Source: Chloroherpeton thalassium ATCC 35110 (GTDB lineage: Bacteria; Bacteroidota; Chlorobiia; Chlorobiales; Chloroherpetonaceae). Taken from it: a DNA stretch of 64,000 nt. The stretch covers positions 806,001-870,000 of the forward strand of contig NC_011026.1 in the NCBI RefSeq assembly GCF_000020525.1, given 5' to 3'. A program made the position numbers and the translations under genes. Shown here one piece after another: positions 35,832 to 44,457 of this stretch. The notes under the pieces were generated by a model. That model saw only the letters and a program-made list of their open reading frames with translations, was not told where the DNA came from and searched no databases. The first letter of the stretch is position 1; each line of letters opens with the position of its first letter.

Positions 35832-37376
35832 ATGCTGAAGTTCGTTTTTGCAAAGTTGAAGCAAAAACGAAGCTTGAGGAATTTTTCTCAATCAATAAAA
35901 AGAGTTGACGCAATGGGAACGAAAATCTTGATACCCACAGCGCTCAGGCAATATGCGGGTGGACATGACGTTGTTGAGGTAAGTGCTGGAGATGTCGCAA
36001 AAGCCTTAGCTGAATTGACGAGTTTATATCCGGCGCTCAAGAAAAATTTGTTTGCTGAAAATGGCAAACTGCGTTCTTTTATCAATGTGTATAAAGGCGA
36101 AGAGAACATTAAAAACCTCAATCAGCTCGAAACAACTATTGAGGAAGGCGATGAGCTTTTAATTGTTCCCTCCATTGCGGGGGGCGCGCCCGCCGACTTG
36201 GAAGTGCTTCACGAACTTTCTAATGAAGAAATCCAGCGATATAGCCGGCATTTGCTCGTTCCTGAATTTGGCATGGAAGGGCAAAAAAAACTCAAACAGG
36301 CCAGCGTGCTGATGATCGGCGCGGGCGGCCTGGGTTCGCCGCTCGGCATGTATTTGGCCGCTGCTGGCGTGGGCAAGCTTGGCATTGTGGAATATGACAC
36401 GGTGGATTACTCCAACTTGCAGCGCCAACTTTTATACAAAACCGCTGATGTCGGGCGATCAAAAGCTGAAGCTGCTCGCGATACCATTAAAAGCATCAAT
36501 CCATTTGTTGAAGTTGAAATTCATCAGGTCCCGCTAACTTCCCTCAACGCACTTGACATCCTGAAACACTACGATGTGGTGGCCGACGGCACGGATAATT
36601 TTCCCACGCGCTATTTGGTGAACGATGCTTGTGTGATGCTCGGCAAGCCAAATGTGTATGGAAGCATTTTCCGTTTTGAAGGCCAAGTCAGCGTGTTTCA
36701 TTTAAATGACGACACCGCTTGCTACCGCTGCTTATATCCCGAACCGCCACCGCCAGGACTTGTTCCTTCTTGCGCTCAAAGCGGCGTTCTTGGCGTTTTA
36801 CCTGGCATTATCGGTTCGTTGCAAGCCATTGAAGTCATTAAAATCATTACAGGAATTGGTGAGCCGCTCGCCAACCGCCTGATCACATTTGATGCGCTGA
36901 AAATGAAATTCCGCGAGCTTAAGCTCAAAAAAGATCCAGAATGTTTGCTTTGCTCGGAGCATCCGGCCATTACGGAACTTATCGACTATGAACAATTTTG
37001 CGGCATGCCCGCACACGACCGAATAGAGAAAAAACCGCTCGCAAAGGTTTCAACCGATCCCAATGAAATTACCGTGCACGAGCTGAAATCCCGTTTCGAT
37101 CGCGGCGAAAAACCGTTTATTTTGGATGTGCGCAACCCGACGGAAACTCAAATTTGCTGTTTGGAAGAAACAACCCTGATTCCATTAAATGAACTTCCCG
37201 CGCGCTTGCACGAGCTTGATGCCCAATTGGAAATTATCGCGCTCTGTAGAAGTGGCGCGCGCTCGGATAACGCTGCGGAATTTTTGCGCAAAAACGGATT
37301 TAAAAACGTGAAAAATCTTGTTGGCGGGATTTTGGCATGGAGCAAAGAAATCGACCCAACCATGCCAACTTATTAG
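35832..37376 (+). CDS. CysO/MoaD-like ubiquitin-fold protein fused to MoeZ/ThiF-type E1 and rhodanese
   Basis: 514 residues in three parts. Residues 28-118 form a CysO/MoaD-like beta-grasp domain (ILIPTALRQYAGG, LRSFINVYKGEE) ending in IVPSIAGG, the terminus normally adenylated by an E1. Residues about 126-390 are an E1: RYSRHLLVPEFGM, GAGGLGSPLGMYLAAAGVG, DGTDNFPTRYLVND, zinc pairs CYRC and CLLC, and the catalytic Cys in YEQFCG. Residues about 405-514 are a rhodanese with active Cys in LCRSGARSDNA. The last two parts match MoeZ. The set makes a protein thiocarboxylate for cysteine, molybdopterin or thiamine synthesis. The Gly-Gly is internal, so cleavage or action on a separate carrier is implied. 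A second start at 35913 would omit 27 basic residues. Confidence 0.9.
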   Translation: MLKFVFAKLKQKRSLRNFSQSIKRVDAMGTKILIPTALRQYAGGHDVVEVSAGDVAKALAELTSLYPALKKNLFAENGKLRSFINVYKGEENIKNLNQLETTIEEGDELLIVPSIAGGAPADLEVLHELSNEEIQRYSRHLLVPEFGMEGQKKLKQASVLMIGAGGLGSPLGMYLAAAGVGKLGIVEYDTVDYSNLQRQLLYKTADVGRSKAEAARDTIKSINPFVEVEIHQVPLTSLNALDILKHYDVVADGTDNFPTRYLVNDACVMLGKPNVYGSIFRFEGQVSVFHLNDDTACYRCLYPEPPPPGLVPSCAQSGVLGVLPGIIGSLQAIEVIKIITGIGEPLANRLITFDALKMKFRELKLKKDPECLLCSEHPAITELIDYEQFCGMPAHDRIEKKPLAKVSTDPNEITVHELKSRFDRGEKPFILDVRNPTETQICCLEETTLIPLNELPARLHELDAQLEIIALCRSGARSDNAAEFLRKNGFKNVKNLVGGILAWSKEIDPTMPTY

Positions 37377-37407
37377 AAAATATGAACTTTTTCACGCCGT
37401 CGTTTCA

Positions 37408-37436
37408 AAAAAAGCAGCTTTTGTAGCTGCTTTTTT
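37408..37436 (+). terminator. Rho-independent terminator of the CysO-MoeZ fusion gene
   Basis: AAAAAAGCAGCT pairs with AGCTGCTTTTTT around five bases, with a T run at the end. It lies 31 bases after the stop. Confidence 0.87.
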
Positions 37437-37589
37437 GTTACAACCATCGCGGATTTCGTTTTTTCAGAAGCGGCTCAGAGACCAACGTTTCTGCTGCAAT
37501 CCGTTGCAAAGAATCTTCTTTTAGGCTATACTTAATGTGTGTTAAGCAATAACGCGAAAAAAGCCTGTTCCATTGCAAATTATCCAACC

Positions 37590-38495
37590 ATGAGAAGGTT
37601 TAAAATCAAACAAGTTGATGCGTTCACCGACCGCGCTTTTACAGGGAATCCTGCGGCGGTACTTCCTTACGCTGATGGCCTAACTGATGATCAAATGCAG
37701 GCAATTGCCCGCGAAATGAACCTTTCTGAAACCGCGTACATCTTTAAAGCACAAGATGGCGTTCATGACATGGAAATTCGCTGGATGACGCCCGTTGTGG
37801 AAGTGAGCGCGTGTGGACATGGTACCATCGCGGCTTTTCATGCGCTTGACGAGGAAGGTCTGTTTGGCCTTGATAAAAAAGAACCCGTCCGGCATTTTAA
37901 GGTTAAAACCAAAGGCGGCACCCTGCCCGTTGAAATTAACCGCGAAACCGGGCGAACGATGATTAGTTTTGGCATGCCGATTCCAAAATTTGAAGAATAT
38001 CTTGGTATGCGATTTGAGCTTTGCAACGCGTTGGGCATTTCGGCTGAACTGATAGACAAAAGGCTGCCCGTTTGGATTTCTGAGCTTGGCTATGTTTTTA
38101 TTCCCTTCGTTGACCGCGAATCGCTGCTTTCCATGAAACCCAATTTTGAAGATCTTCGCCATCTTTCTCATCGCACCAAAATCGTGGGCTACTGCGCCTT
38201 TACAACTGAGACGGCTCATTCTGCCAGCGCAGCTCATGCTCGATTTTTCGCACCTCAGCTTGGCATTAACGAAGACCCCGTTACCGGCACAGCGCTCGGA
38301 CCGCTTGCGTGCTACTTGTACTTGAACAAAGAGCTTCAAGGCGAAGGAAACATTTGCGCATCGCTGGAGCAAGGCTATGAAATGCACCGAGGCGGACGCG
38401 TTTGGGTGGAAATGGCTGTTGGCAACCACACGCTGAATGATGTAAAAATTAGCGGTTACGCAATAACCGTGCTTACAGGAGAAATTTTCGTCTGA
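37590..38495 (+). CDS. PhzF-family isomerase-like protein
   Basis: 301 residues from the ATG at 37590 (MRRFKIKQVDAFTDRAFTGNPAAVLP); earlier in-frame starts add a non-conserved stretch. The catalytic Glu is in MNLSETAYIF. The block RWMTPVVEVSACGHGTIAAF and the second-half block GINEDPVTGTALGPLACYL are classical for the diaminopimelate-epimerase-like fold of PhzF. Members isomerise small hydroxy or amino acids; PhzF itself works in phenazine synthesis, but no phenazine genes are here. It lies ten bases before the Xer gene on the same strand. Confidence 0.9.
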   Translation: MRRFKIKQVDAFTDRAFTGNPAAVLPYADGLTDDQMQAIAREMNLSETAYIFKAQDGVHDMEIRWMTPVVEVSACGHGTIAAFHALDEEGLFGLDKKEPVRHFKVKTKGGTLPVEINRETGRTMISFGMPIPKFEEYLGMRFELCNALGISAELIDKRLPVWISELGYVFIPFVDRESLLSMKPNFEDLRHLSHRTKIVGYCAFTTETAHSASAAHARFFAPQLGINEDPVTGTALGPLACYLYLNKELQGEGNICASLEQGYEMHRGGRVWVEMAVGNHTLNDVKISGYAITVLTGEIFV

Positions 38496-38504
38496 TCAAA
38501 AAAT

Positions 38505-39515
38505 ATGCAAGATAGTTTGAATACAAATGCCGGACATTCGCAGCTAACCGCGTTTCTGAAATATTTGGCAAACGAGCGCAACATGTCGGCCTACACGGTG
38601 ACTGCGTATAGAAAAGATCTCTCGCAATTTCTCGAATTTCTCAAAAAGGAATTTGAGCTGCCCTCCTCGCAAGACATTTCGTTAGCGGATGTTGAAACCT
38701 CAACGATTCGCCTATTTTTAGGGGAATTGCTCGACGCGGGCTATCAATCAAAAAGCATCGGCAGAAAGTTGGCTTCCGTGAAAAGCTTTTTCAAATTTCT
38801 TGTGTACATCAATCACCTTCCGGCTTCGCCTGCGGCAAATGTGACAACGCCAAAAGCAAAGAAAACTTTACCAACTTTCTTGAACGAAACCCAAACCCAA
38901 ACCCTCTTTGATGAAATTTTAGACCATTTTAATGAAGCTTTTTACCACGACAACCGCGCAAAAAAACACGAAAAGGTGAATACGCTTGAATGGGATTTTC
39001 GTTATAACAGAGATAGGGCAATTCTGGAAATGTTTTACAGTTGCGGACTTCGCTTGGCTGAGCTAATTGGACTAAACATCATGGAACTGGATTTTCAGAA
39101 CGGTTTTGTGAAAGTTTTAGGAAAAGGCAGAAAGCAAAGAATTATCCCACTGGGCGAATCAGCTCAAAAGACCTTAAAAAACTACCTTGAGATCAAGAAA
39201 AAATTTTTTGAGATGAAACGAAGCAATGTGTTGGAGCGCGAGGCTGTGTTCGTTACGGAAAAAGGCAAAAGAGTTTATCCGGTACTCGTTCAAAGATTGG
39301 TTAAAAAGTATTTATCCCCTGTTACTGAGCAAAAGAAAAAAAGTCCGCATGTTTTGCGACATACTTTCGCAACCCACTTGCTCAATAATGGCGCCGACCT
39401 TCGCAGCGTCAGTGAAATGTTAGGTCATAGTAATCTTTCAACAACTGAAATTTACACCCATATCTCGTTTGAGCGGCTGAAACAAGTCTATCAGCAAGCT
39501 CATCCCAAAGCATAG
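38505..39515 (+). CDS. xerC: Tyrosine recombinase, XerC/XerD family
   Basis: 336 residues. The N-terminal SAM-like domain spans about 14-105. The catalytic set is complete: Arg in SCGLRLAELIGL, Lys in GKGRKQRIIPL, His and Arg in HVLRHTFATHLLNNGADL, His in MLGHSNLSTTEIYTH and the nucleophile Tyr in the same segment. Typical XerC/D is about 300 residues; the excess is an insert near 140-165 with many Asp, Lys and His. Together with a partner it resolves chromosome dimers at dif. No phage or integron context is visible, so a housekeeping role is likely, but XerC and XerD cannot be told apart here. Confidence 0.85.
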   Translation: MQDSLNTNAGHSQLTAFLKYLANERNMSAYTVTAYRKDLSQFLEFLKKEFELPSSQDISLADVETSTIRLFLGELLDAGYQSKSIGRKLASVKSFFKFLVYINHLPASPAANVTTPKAKKTLPTFLNETQTQTLFDEILDHFNEAFYHDNRAKKHEKVNTLEWDFRYNRDRAILEMFYSCGLRLAELIGLNIMELDFQNGFVKVLGKGRKQRIIPLGESAQKTLKNYLEIKKKFFEMKRSNVLEREAVFVTEKGKRVYPVLVQRLVKKYLSPVTEQKKKSPHVLRHTFATHLLNNGADLRSVSEMLGHSNLSTTEIYTHISFERLKQVYQQAHPKA

Positions 39516-39536
39516 TTTACCTTAATGCTTGAAAAA

Positions 39537-39557
39537 CCTCGAAGCGGACATTCGAGG
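39537..39557 (+). promoter_or_regulatory. Hairpin in the leader of hpf
   Basis: CCTCGAA and TTCGAGG pair perfectly around seven bases, 45 bases upstream of the hpf start. No T run follows, so it is more likely a leader structure or processing site than a terminator. Confidence 0.4.
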
Positions 39558-39602
39558 AGTATTACCGTTCACTTATAAATCAATACTGGAAAGGAGAACA
39601 TT

Positions 39603-39932
39603 ATGGACAGCCATCAACTTAATGGAAAAGAGCCAAATGTTCAGTTCACGCTGCGTCATTCGAGCAATCATCGGGATATTGAAGCTTATGCGAAGGATGC
39701 CATCAAGGCATTTCATAAGTATTACACCGACATTCTCGATTGCCATATCATCCTAGATCACCAGAAAAACGATAAGGAGCAGAATAAAATTGCCGAGATT
39801 AAAGCCCATGTTCCCAGCCATACATTTGTTTCTAAAGAGCAAGGCCCAACCTACGAAGTGGCCATTGATACCTGCGTTTCCAATATTTGCAAGCAATTAA
39901 AAAAACATAGAGATAAAAGTTTAGGGTTGTAA
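39603..39932 (+). CDS. hpf: Ribosome hibernation-promoting factor, short form
   Basis: 109 residues, the short HPF/RaiA type without the C-terminal dimerisation domain. It shows the beta-alpha-beta-beta-beta-alpha pattern with FTLRHSSNHRDIEAYAKDAI, CHIILDHQKN and TYEVAIDTCVSNICKQLKKHRDK. The protein binds the 30S decoding region and silences or stabilises ribosomes in stationary phase. An AAGGAG ribosome-binding site six bases before the ATG supports the start, and a strong terminator follows. It has its own leader after xerC. Confidence 0.9.
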   Translation: MDSHQLNGKEPNVQFTLRHSSNHRDIEAYAKDAIKAFHKYYTDILDCHIILDHQKNDKEQNKIAEIKAHVPSHTFVSKEQGPTYEVAIDTCVSNICKQLKKHRDKSLGL

Positions 39933-39955
39933 AGCACTTTTGAATCAAGCATGTT

Positions 39956-39980
39956 GAGGGCTGAAAAGCCCTCTTTTTTT
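39956..39980 (+). terminator. Rho-independent terminator of hpf
   Basis: GAGGGCT pairs with AGCCCTC around a four-base loop, followed by seven T. It lies 24 bases after the hpf stop. Confidence 0.9.
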
Positions 39981-40066
39981 CCCAGAAAACATCGTTTCAC
40001 TTCACGCTCGCACATCTCCTGCTATTTTTTTACTTTTAGCGTTTTAACAAAAAAACATGTTTTAGA

Positions 40067-40339
40067 ATGGATTGGAAAATTCTTTTCACGGTTTTTACGA
40101 CCGTTTTTCTTGCCGAACTTGGCGATAAAACCCAGCTTGCAACCTTGCTTTTTGCAGCTGATAAAGAAGTGAGCAAATGGGTAGTTTTTGCGGGAGCTTC
40201 AGCAGCGCTGGTGCTCACGTCTGCGATTGGCGTGCTGGCTGGCGGGTTCATTTCGGAGCATGTCAGCGAACGGCATTTGCAACTCATTGCGGGCATTGGG
40301 TTCATCGCAATTGGCATTTGGACGCTCCTAAAAGCGTGA
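40067..40339 (+). CDS. UPF0016/GDT1-family membrane protein, half-size
   Basis: 90 residues with three hydrophobic segments. The N-terminal segment carries the family motif E-x-G-D-K-T in FLAELGDKTQLATLLFA. Full-length members have two such repeats and export manganese or calcium across membranes; this protein has one repeat only, so it should work as a homo- or heterodimer. No second half is adjacent. The family is well defined, but the ion handled here is inferred. Confidence 0.85.
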   Translation: MDWKILFTVFTTVFLAELGDKTQLATLLFAADKEVSKWVVFAGASAALVLTSAIGVLAGGFISEHVSERHLQLIAGIGFIAIGIWTLLKA

Positions 40340-40499
40340 TTTTTTCCAAAAAGCATGAGCCTAACCATTCGTTAAGATTTAATAATCAAGTGCTATTTGA
40401 TTTCCCTCACTTAACTCTGATGATTGTTTTGTATTTTAATTTTCAAAATTTCCCTGGCATCAGCATTGCCAATAATTTTTCTGAAGAAAAAAATTTGCC

Positions 40500-41357
40500 A
40501 TGTCAAAAACAGTCAATGCTTACGCCAAAATTAATTTGGCGCTTTTCATCACGGGCAAATTGCCCAATGGCTACCACACACTGGAAACCATTTTTGCCCC
40601 GATTAATTGGTATGACCGCCTGACTTTTGAGCCTTCCGAAACAATTGAAATGGCCTGCACAAATGCTGAACTTCCCACCGACGATTCAAATCTTTGCATA
40701 AAGGCCGCCAAACGCTTGCAAACCGAAAGCGGCTCGCAAAAAGGCGTGAAAATTTCGCTTGAGAAAAATGTGCCTTTTGGCGCGGGGCTTGGCGGCGGCA
40801 GCAGCGACGCGGCAGCAACTTTAAACGCATTGAATGAACTTTGGGAACTTTCGCTTCCAAGCGAAACGCTCCATAAGCTCGCCACCGAACTTGGCGCGGA
40901 TGTCCCTTATTTTCTTGAAATGCCCGCACTCGCTCTTGGCACGGGAATTGGCGAAGAACTGACCGATTTGCAAGTCGCGTTTCCATTTTCCATCGTAACG
41001 GTTTTTCCTGAAACAGCGATTTCAACCGCGTGGGCTTATCAAAATTTCAAGCAGAATTTTGACCGACTGTTGCCCGACGCCGCAACCGAAATTCAGATTG
41101 TTTGCGAAACCGGAGACTTGGGGCGAATGCAGCAATTCGAGAACGATTTTGAATCGATCGTCTATGAAAATTATGCAGAGGTGAAAAAATTGCGCGATGA
41201 CTTCGTTGAAGCTGGCAGCGGATTCACGCGGCTTTCCGGCAGCGGGTCGGCGGTGTTCGGCGTTTTTGCGGATGACGAAAAAGCGACGGCGTGCTACGAG
41301 GCAATGAGAAAACGCTACCCAACCTCGCTGACGCCAAAGTCCTTCAAAATGAAGTGA
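40500..41357 (+). CDS. ispE: 4-diphosphocytidyl-2-C-methyl-D-erythritol kinase
   Basis: 285 residues. The GHMP-kinase features are an N-terminal VNAYAKINLALFITGKLPNG block with the catalytic Lys, the glycine-rich ATP loop PFGAGLGGGSSDAAATLNAL and the C-terminal FTRLSGSGSAVFGVF. It phosphorylates CDP-methylerythritol in the non-mevalonate isoprenoid pathway, which supplies the tails of bacteriochlorophylls and the carotenoids of a green sulfur bacterium. The stop is five bases before the next start, so the two genes form an operon. Confidence 0.95.
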   Translation: MSKTVNAYAKINLALFITGKLPNGYHTLETIFAPINWYDRLTFEPSETIEMACTNAELPTDDSNLCIKAAKRLQTESGSQKGVKISLEKNVPFGAGLGGGSSDAAATLNALNELWELSLPSETLHKLATELGADVPYFLEMPALALGTGIGEELTDLQVAFPFSIVTVFPETAISTAWAYQNFKQNFDRLLPDAATEIQIVCETGDLGRMQQFENDFESIVYENYAEVKKLRDDFVEAGSGFTRLSGSGSAVFGVFADDEKATACYEAMRKRYPTSLTPKSFKMK

Positions 41358-41362
41358 CCCGA

Positions 41363-42133
41363 ATGAGCGCGAAAAATCAGGTTTTTGAGAAATTGTTGGC
41401 GGCCAAAGCGCGAAAAGGCGCAGGGTTTTTGCTTTTAATCGACCCCGATAAATATGATGCGTCGGGGTTGGAGCAGGTCGTTAAAAACGCAACAGCTTTT
41501 GGCGCGGATGGCTTTTTGATTGGCGGCAGCCTACTTTTCTCAAACCGATTTGATGCGTATGTTCAGCAAATCAAATCTGCGACAGATTTACCCGTCATTC
41601 TTTTTCCCGGCCATTCGGTTCAAATTTCGCCCTCAGCAGACGCCATTTTATTTCTTTCGCTTTTGAGCGGACGAAATCCTGAATTTCTCATCGGCCATCA
41701 TGTAACGGCTGCGCCGAGCATCAAGGCATTCGGACTTGAATCCATGCCGACGGCCTACTTGCTCGTGGAATCTGGCCGAAAAACTGCCGTTGAATTTATG
41801 AGCAACACCGAACCAATTCCACGCCACAAACCTGAGCTTGCTGCGGTTCATGCGCTCGCAGCCGAATATTTAGGCATGAAAATGATTTATCTCGAAGCTG
41901 GCAGCGGCGCGGACGAATCCGTGCCGGAGGAAATGGTTGAGCTGGTTTGTCAAACGGTCAGTTTGCCCGTGATTGTCGGCGGCGGTATCCGTTCAGCGCA
42001 AGCGGTGCGAAGCAAAGTAGATGCGGGCGCAAGCTTCGTGGTCGTTGGCAACGCATTTGAAACACGAAACGACGCGAATTATCTGAAAACCATGATTGAC
42101 GCCGCGCACCCCAATTTGCCCAAAGCGATTTGA
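41363..42133 (+). CDS. Geranylgeranylglyceryl phosphate synthase family protein (PcrB/GGGPS, group II-like)
   Basis: 256 residues from the ATG at 41363, five bases after ispE; an earlier in-frame ATG lies inside ispE and is not conserved. The TIM-barrel features are FLLLIDPDKYD, GADGFLIGGSLL, the phosphate-binding GSGADESVP and PVIVGGGIRSAQA, and GASFVVVGNAFE. The family joins a polyprenyl diphosphate to glycerol-1-phosphate to form an ether lipid; archaea use it for membranes, and some Bacteroidetes and Firmicutes carry homologues of less certain use. Neighbourhood with ispE supports an isoprenoid substrate. Confidence 0.9.
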   Translation: MSAKNQVFEKLLAAKARKGAGFLLLIDPDKYDASGLEQVVKNATAFGADGFLIGGSLLFSNRFDAYVQQIKSATDLPVILFPGHSVQISPSADAILFLSLLSGRNPEFLIGHHVTAAPSIKAFGLESMPTAYLLVESGRKTAVEFMSNTEPIPRHKPELAAVHALAAEYLGMKMIYLEAGSGADESVPEEMVELVCQTVSLPVIVGGGIRSAQAVRSKVDAGASFVVVGNAFETRNDANYLKTMIDAAHPNLPKAI

Positions 42134-42149
42134 GCCAGTCTTCAAAATG

Positions 42150-42368
42150 CTATAAAATCGATTCTAATTTTTCCGAAACGGTTTTCGAAAAGCTGACTGG
42201 CACGAACACCTCTTCCGAGTACAAATAATTTTCACCCGATTCGTCAATCACCCGCAGCAGGCCTAACTTTTTCGCGTTCGTATCTTGCAGCAGTTGATAG
42301 ACTTTCCGCAATTCCAATGATGCCGCGTAGCCGTCGTTGTTGATGCAAATTGCATATTGTTTGTTCAT
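42150..42368 (-). CDS. Small conserved-looking protein next to dynamin-like gene, function unknown
   Basis: 72 residues from the ATG at 42368 (MNKQYAICINNDGYAASLELRK); a longer start at 42410 would overlap the upstream gene. It is soluble, with a predicted beta strand, a helix with KVYQLLQDTNAKKLG, and VIDESGENYLYSEEVFVPV. I do not recognise a family beyond a general resemblance to small hypothetical proteins of this type. It starts 16 bases after the dynamin-like gene on the same strand, so co-transcription is likely. Confidence 0.65.
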   Translation of the reverse strand: MNKQYAICINNDGYAASLELRKVYQLLQDTNAKKLGLLRVIDESGENYLYSEEVFVPVSFSKTVSEKLESIL

Positions 42369-42384
42369 AAAAACTCTGGATTTC

Positions 42385-44457
42385 TCACAGCCGCACAAAA
42401 TTATAAACATCCTTCTGGAAACTCTCGAGCATGTCCGTCAGATGCTTTTTTCGATCTTCGATGCCGCTGAAAATTGAACGATGATAGTTCCACTCGTCTT
42501 CCTGCTTGCGATGCGTTTCCGAAAGCGCGTCAATTTCGGCTTGGACTTTTTCCTCGCGCTTCACGAGTTTCCCTACAAGTTCGTTTTGCGCGTCACTTTG
42601 CTTTTGAATCAGCACGCGCAGATGGCTGAGGAAGTTTTTGCGCAAAATGTCTTTGGCCACGCGCTGAAGATTTTCGCTCGAAAACAAATCCAAAATTTCC
42701 CAATCTTGCAAAATTTGTCCGATGAAGCGGTCGGCTTCCAAGTGTAAAATATCCTCGTTTTCCTCGTCGACAATCCGTGTTCCGTCCCCCCAAATTGATT
42801 CTGGCGTTTTGCGCCAAAGCCAAAATCCACGCGGCGTGAAAAGCAACAGCTTAGGTTCGCCTTTGGCCAACTCGTGATTGATGGCATTGTTGATAATGTC
42901 CTCGCTTTCGCTGTCGCCGGCGGCGAGGCGCAAGAGTTCGTCGGAAAAACTTTTGCGCAACTTGGCGACACAGTCCTTATAAGTGGCGAAAAAAAGTTGG
43001 TGATAATATTGAACGAGCGAAAAATTGTCGCCCGAAACATCTTCCTGCCAAATAATTTTGACCAAGTTCCTGAACGTTCGATTGCCATGCGCGCCGCCCT
43101 GCCATTTCATGTAGGATTTCGTGACAAGGTCGCGCAGTTCCTCGTCGTTCATGGCGTGTGCGGAGCTAAGCGGCAAGCTGTTGAAGCCGATTTGCAATTG
43201 TTTGATGAGCGGGTCGGGGTCGTGCAAGGGCAGGGTTTCCGGGTTGATGTCGCCTGCCAAAATTTCCAGTCGGCGCGTGTTTCGCTCGATGGCCGCGTGC
43301 GCCACCGATTTTTCATCGCCGATGCCGCATTTCAAATCCTCTTTGCCTTGAATTTCCTTTTTCAGATACAGCAATTTTTGGCGCATCTCGGAAACCAAAA
43401 TTTCTTCTTCCTGCAACAGCGTATCCAAATAGGCTCTGGCCTCGCGCAAGGTTTGTTCAAACTTTTTTGAAAGGTCTTTGATTTTTTCATCCACGAGTTT
43501 CGTGCGCAAATATTTGCGGATGGAATCCAAACTTTGGCGCGTTTCCGAGTCCTGATACGCCTTTTCATAAACCGGATTTTTATCCAAAATCGCAGCGGCG
43601 GCCATGAATAAATTCGCAAATCGAATGCTGATGCGGTCGTCGTTGATAAGTTCCTGATTCAGGTCGGGCGAGGCGATGTGGCGGCGGAAATAAGTATCGA
43701 GCTTTTTTTTGTATTCGTTGTGGTCGTAGCTTTCGAGTTCCTTGTCGGTCGGCACGGCGATGTTGACCAAAATAAACCCGCGCCGGTGCATGGCTTCGGC
43801 GGAAAATTTTTTCAAATATTCATTGACGCTTTCGAAAAAAAGCTGCTCTTGACGCACCACAAAAATCACGACATCGGCTTCCTCGAATTCTTTATTGGCA
43901 TCGGCGCTGTAAGTGTGGTTGCTGAAAAATAGTCCGGGCGAGTCGATCAGCACGGTGTAGCGATTTTCCGGCGGCATTTCGGGCGAAGGCAGAAGGTTGA
44001 TTTTTTGAACGACCTTGTCGTAGCGCGTTTCCGGCTTTCCGGGTCGCTCGATGTAATCTTCCAGCAGTTCGTTCAGGTGTTGCAATCCGGCCTCAAGCGC
44101 CATCGGCTCAAGCGGAATGCCATTTCTATAAAAGGTGCAGCATTCTTTTTCCGCCGGAATCAGTTGATTATTGCGCTCGATGTCGCGCACCTCGACCGTG
44201 CAAGGATAGGCCGGCAGCGGATTGACTTGACTCACAGAAGCGTGCTGGCACAGCACATTCATCAACGTGGATTTTCCCGATTTTAACGGTCCTAAAATCA
44301 AGATGCGCACTTCAGGGTGTCGCAATCTTCCGTTAAGCATTTTGAAGCTCGCTTGCAGCGAATCGCTAATTTTTCTACCCGGAAAACTGACTTCCGACAT
44401 CATGGCGGCGGTTTTTTCGCTCGTCCATTTACAAAAATCGATCAGCCGTGCACTCAT
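42385..44457 (-). CDS. Dynamin-like large GTPase
   Basis: 690 residues. The P-loop is GPLKSGKST at about 56-64, switch I is around PAYPCTVEVRD and the DxxG motif is in LIDSPGLFF. The usual NKxD motif is not evident; the segment after FILVNI reads AVPTDKE, so base recognition is altered or weak. After about residue 330 the protein is mostly long helices and coiled coil with many Glu and Lys, as expected for a dynamin stalk, and it ends with a further coiled coil. No transmembrane span is obvious. Bacterial dynamins remodel or protect membranes, often as two linked genes; only one is present here, followed by a small protein gene. Confidence 0.82.
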   Translation of the reverse strand: MSARLIDFCKWTSEKTAAMMSEVSFPGRKISDSLQASFKMLNGRLRHPEVRILILGPLKSGKSTLMNVLCQHASVSQVNPLPAYPCTVEVRDIERNNQLIPAEKECCTFYRNGIPLEPMALEAGLQHLNELLEDYIERPGKPETRYDKVVQKINLLPSPEMPPENRYTVLIDSPGLFFSNHTYSADANKEFEEADVVIFVVRQEQLFFESVNEYLKKFSAEAMHRRGFILVNIAVPTDKELESYDHNEYKKKLDTYFRRHIASPDLNQELINDDRISIRFANLFMAAAAILDKNPVYEKAYQDSETRQSLDSIRKYLRTKLVDEKIKDLSKKFEQTLREARAYLDTLLQEEEILVSEMRQKLLYLKKEIQGKEDLKCGIGDEKSVAHAAIERNTRRLEILAGDINPETLPLHDPDPLIKQLQIGFNSLPLSSAHAMNDEELRDLVTKSYMKWQGGAHGNRTFRNLVKIIWQEDVSGDNFSLVQYYHQLFFATYKDCVAKLRKSFSDELLRLAAGDSESEDIINNAINHELAKGEPKLLLFTPRGFWLWRKTPESIWGDGTRIVDEENEDILHLEADRFIGQILQDWEILDLFSSENLQRVAKDILRKNFLSHLRVLIQKQSDAQNELVGKLVKREEKVQAEIDALSETHRKQEDEWNYHRSIFSGIEDRKKHLTDMLESFQKDVYNFVRL

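Noticed and set aside
38505-39515. Integrase of a mobile element
   Set aside because: The Xer-type gene lies among housekeeping genes with no attachment sites, tRNA boundary or phage genes near it.
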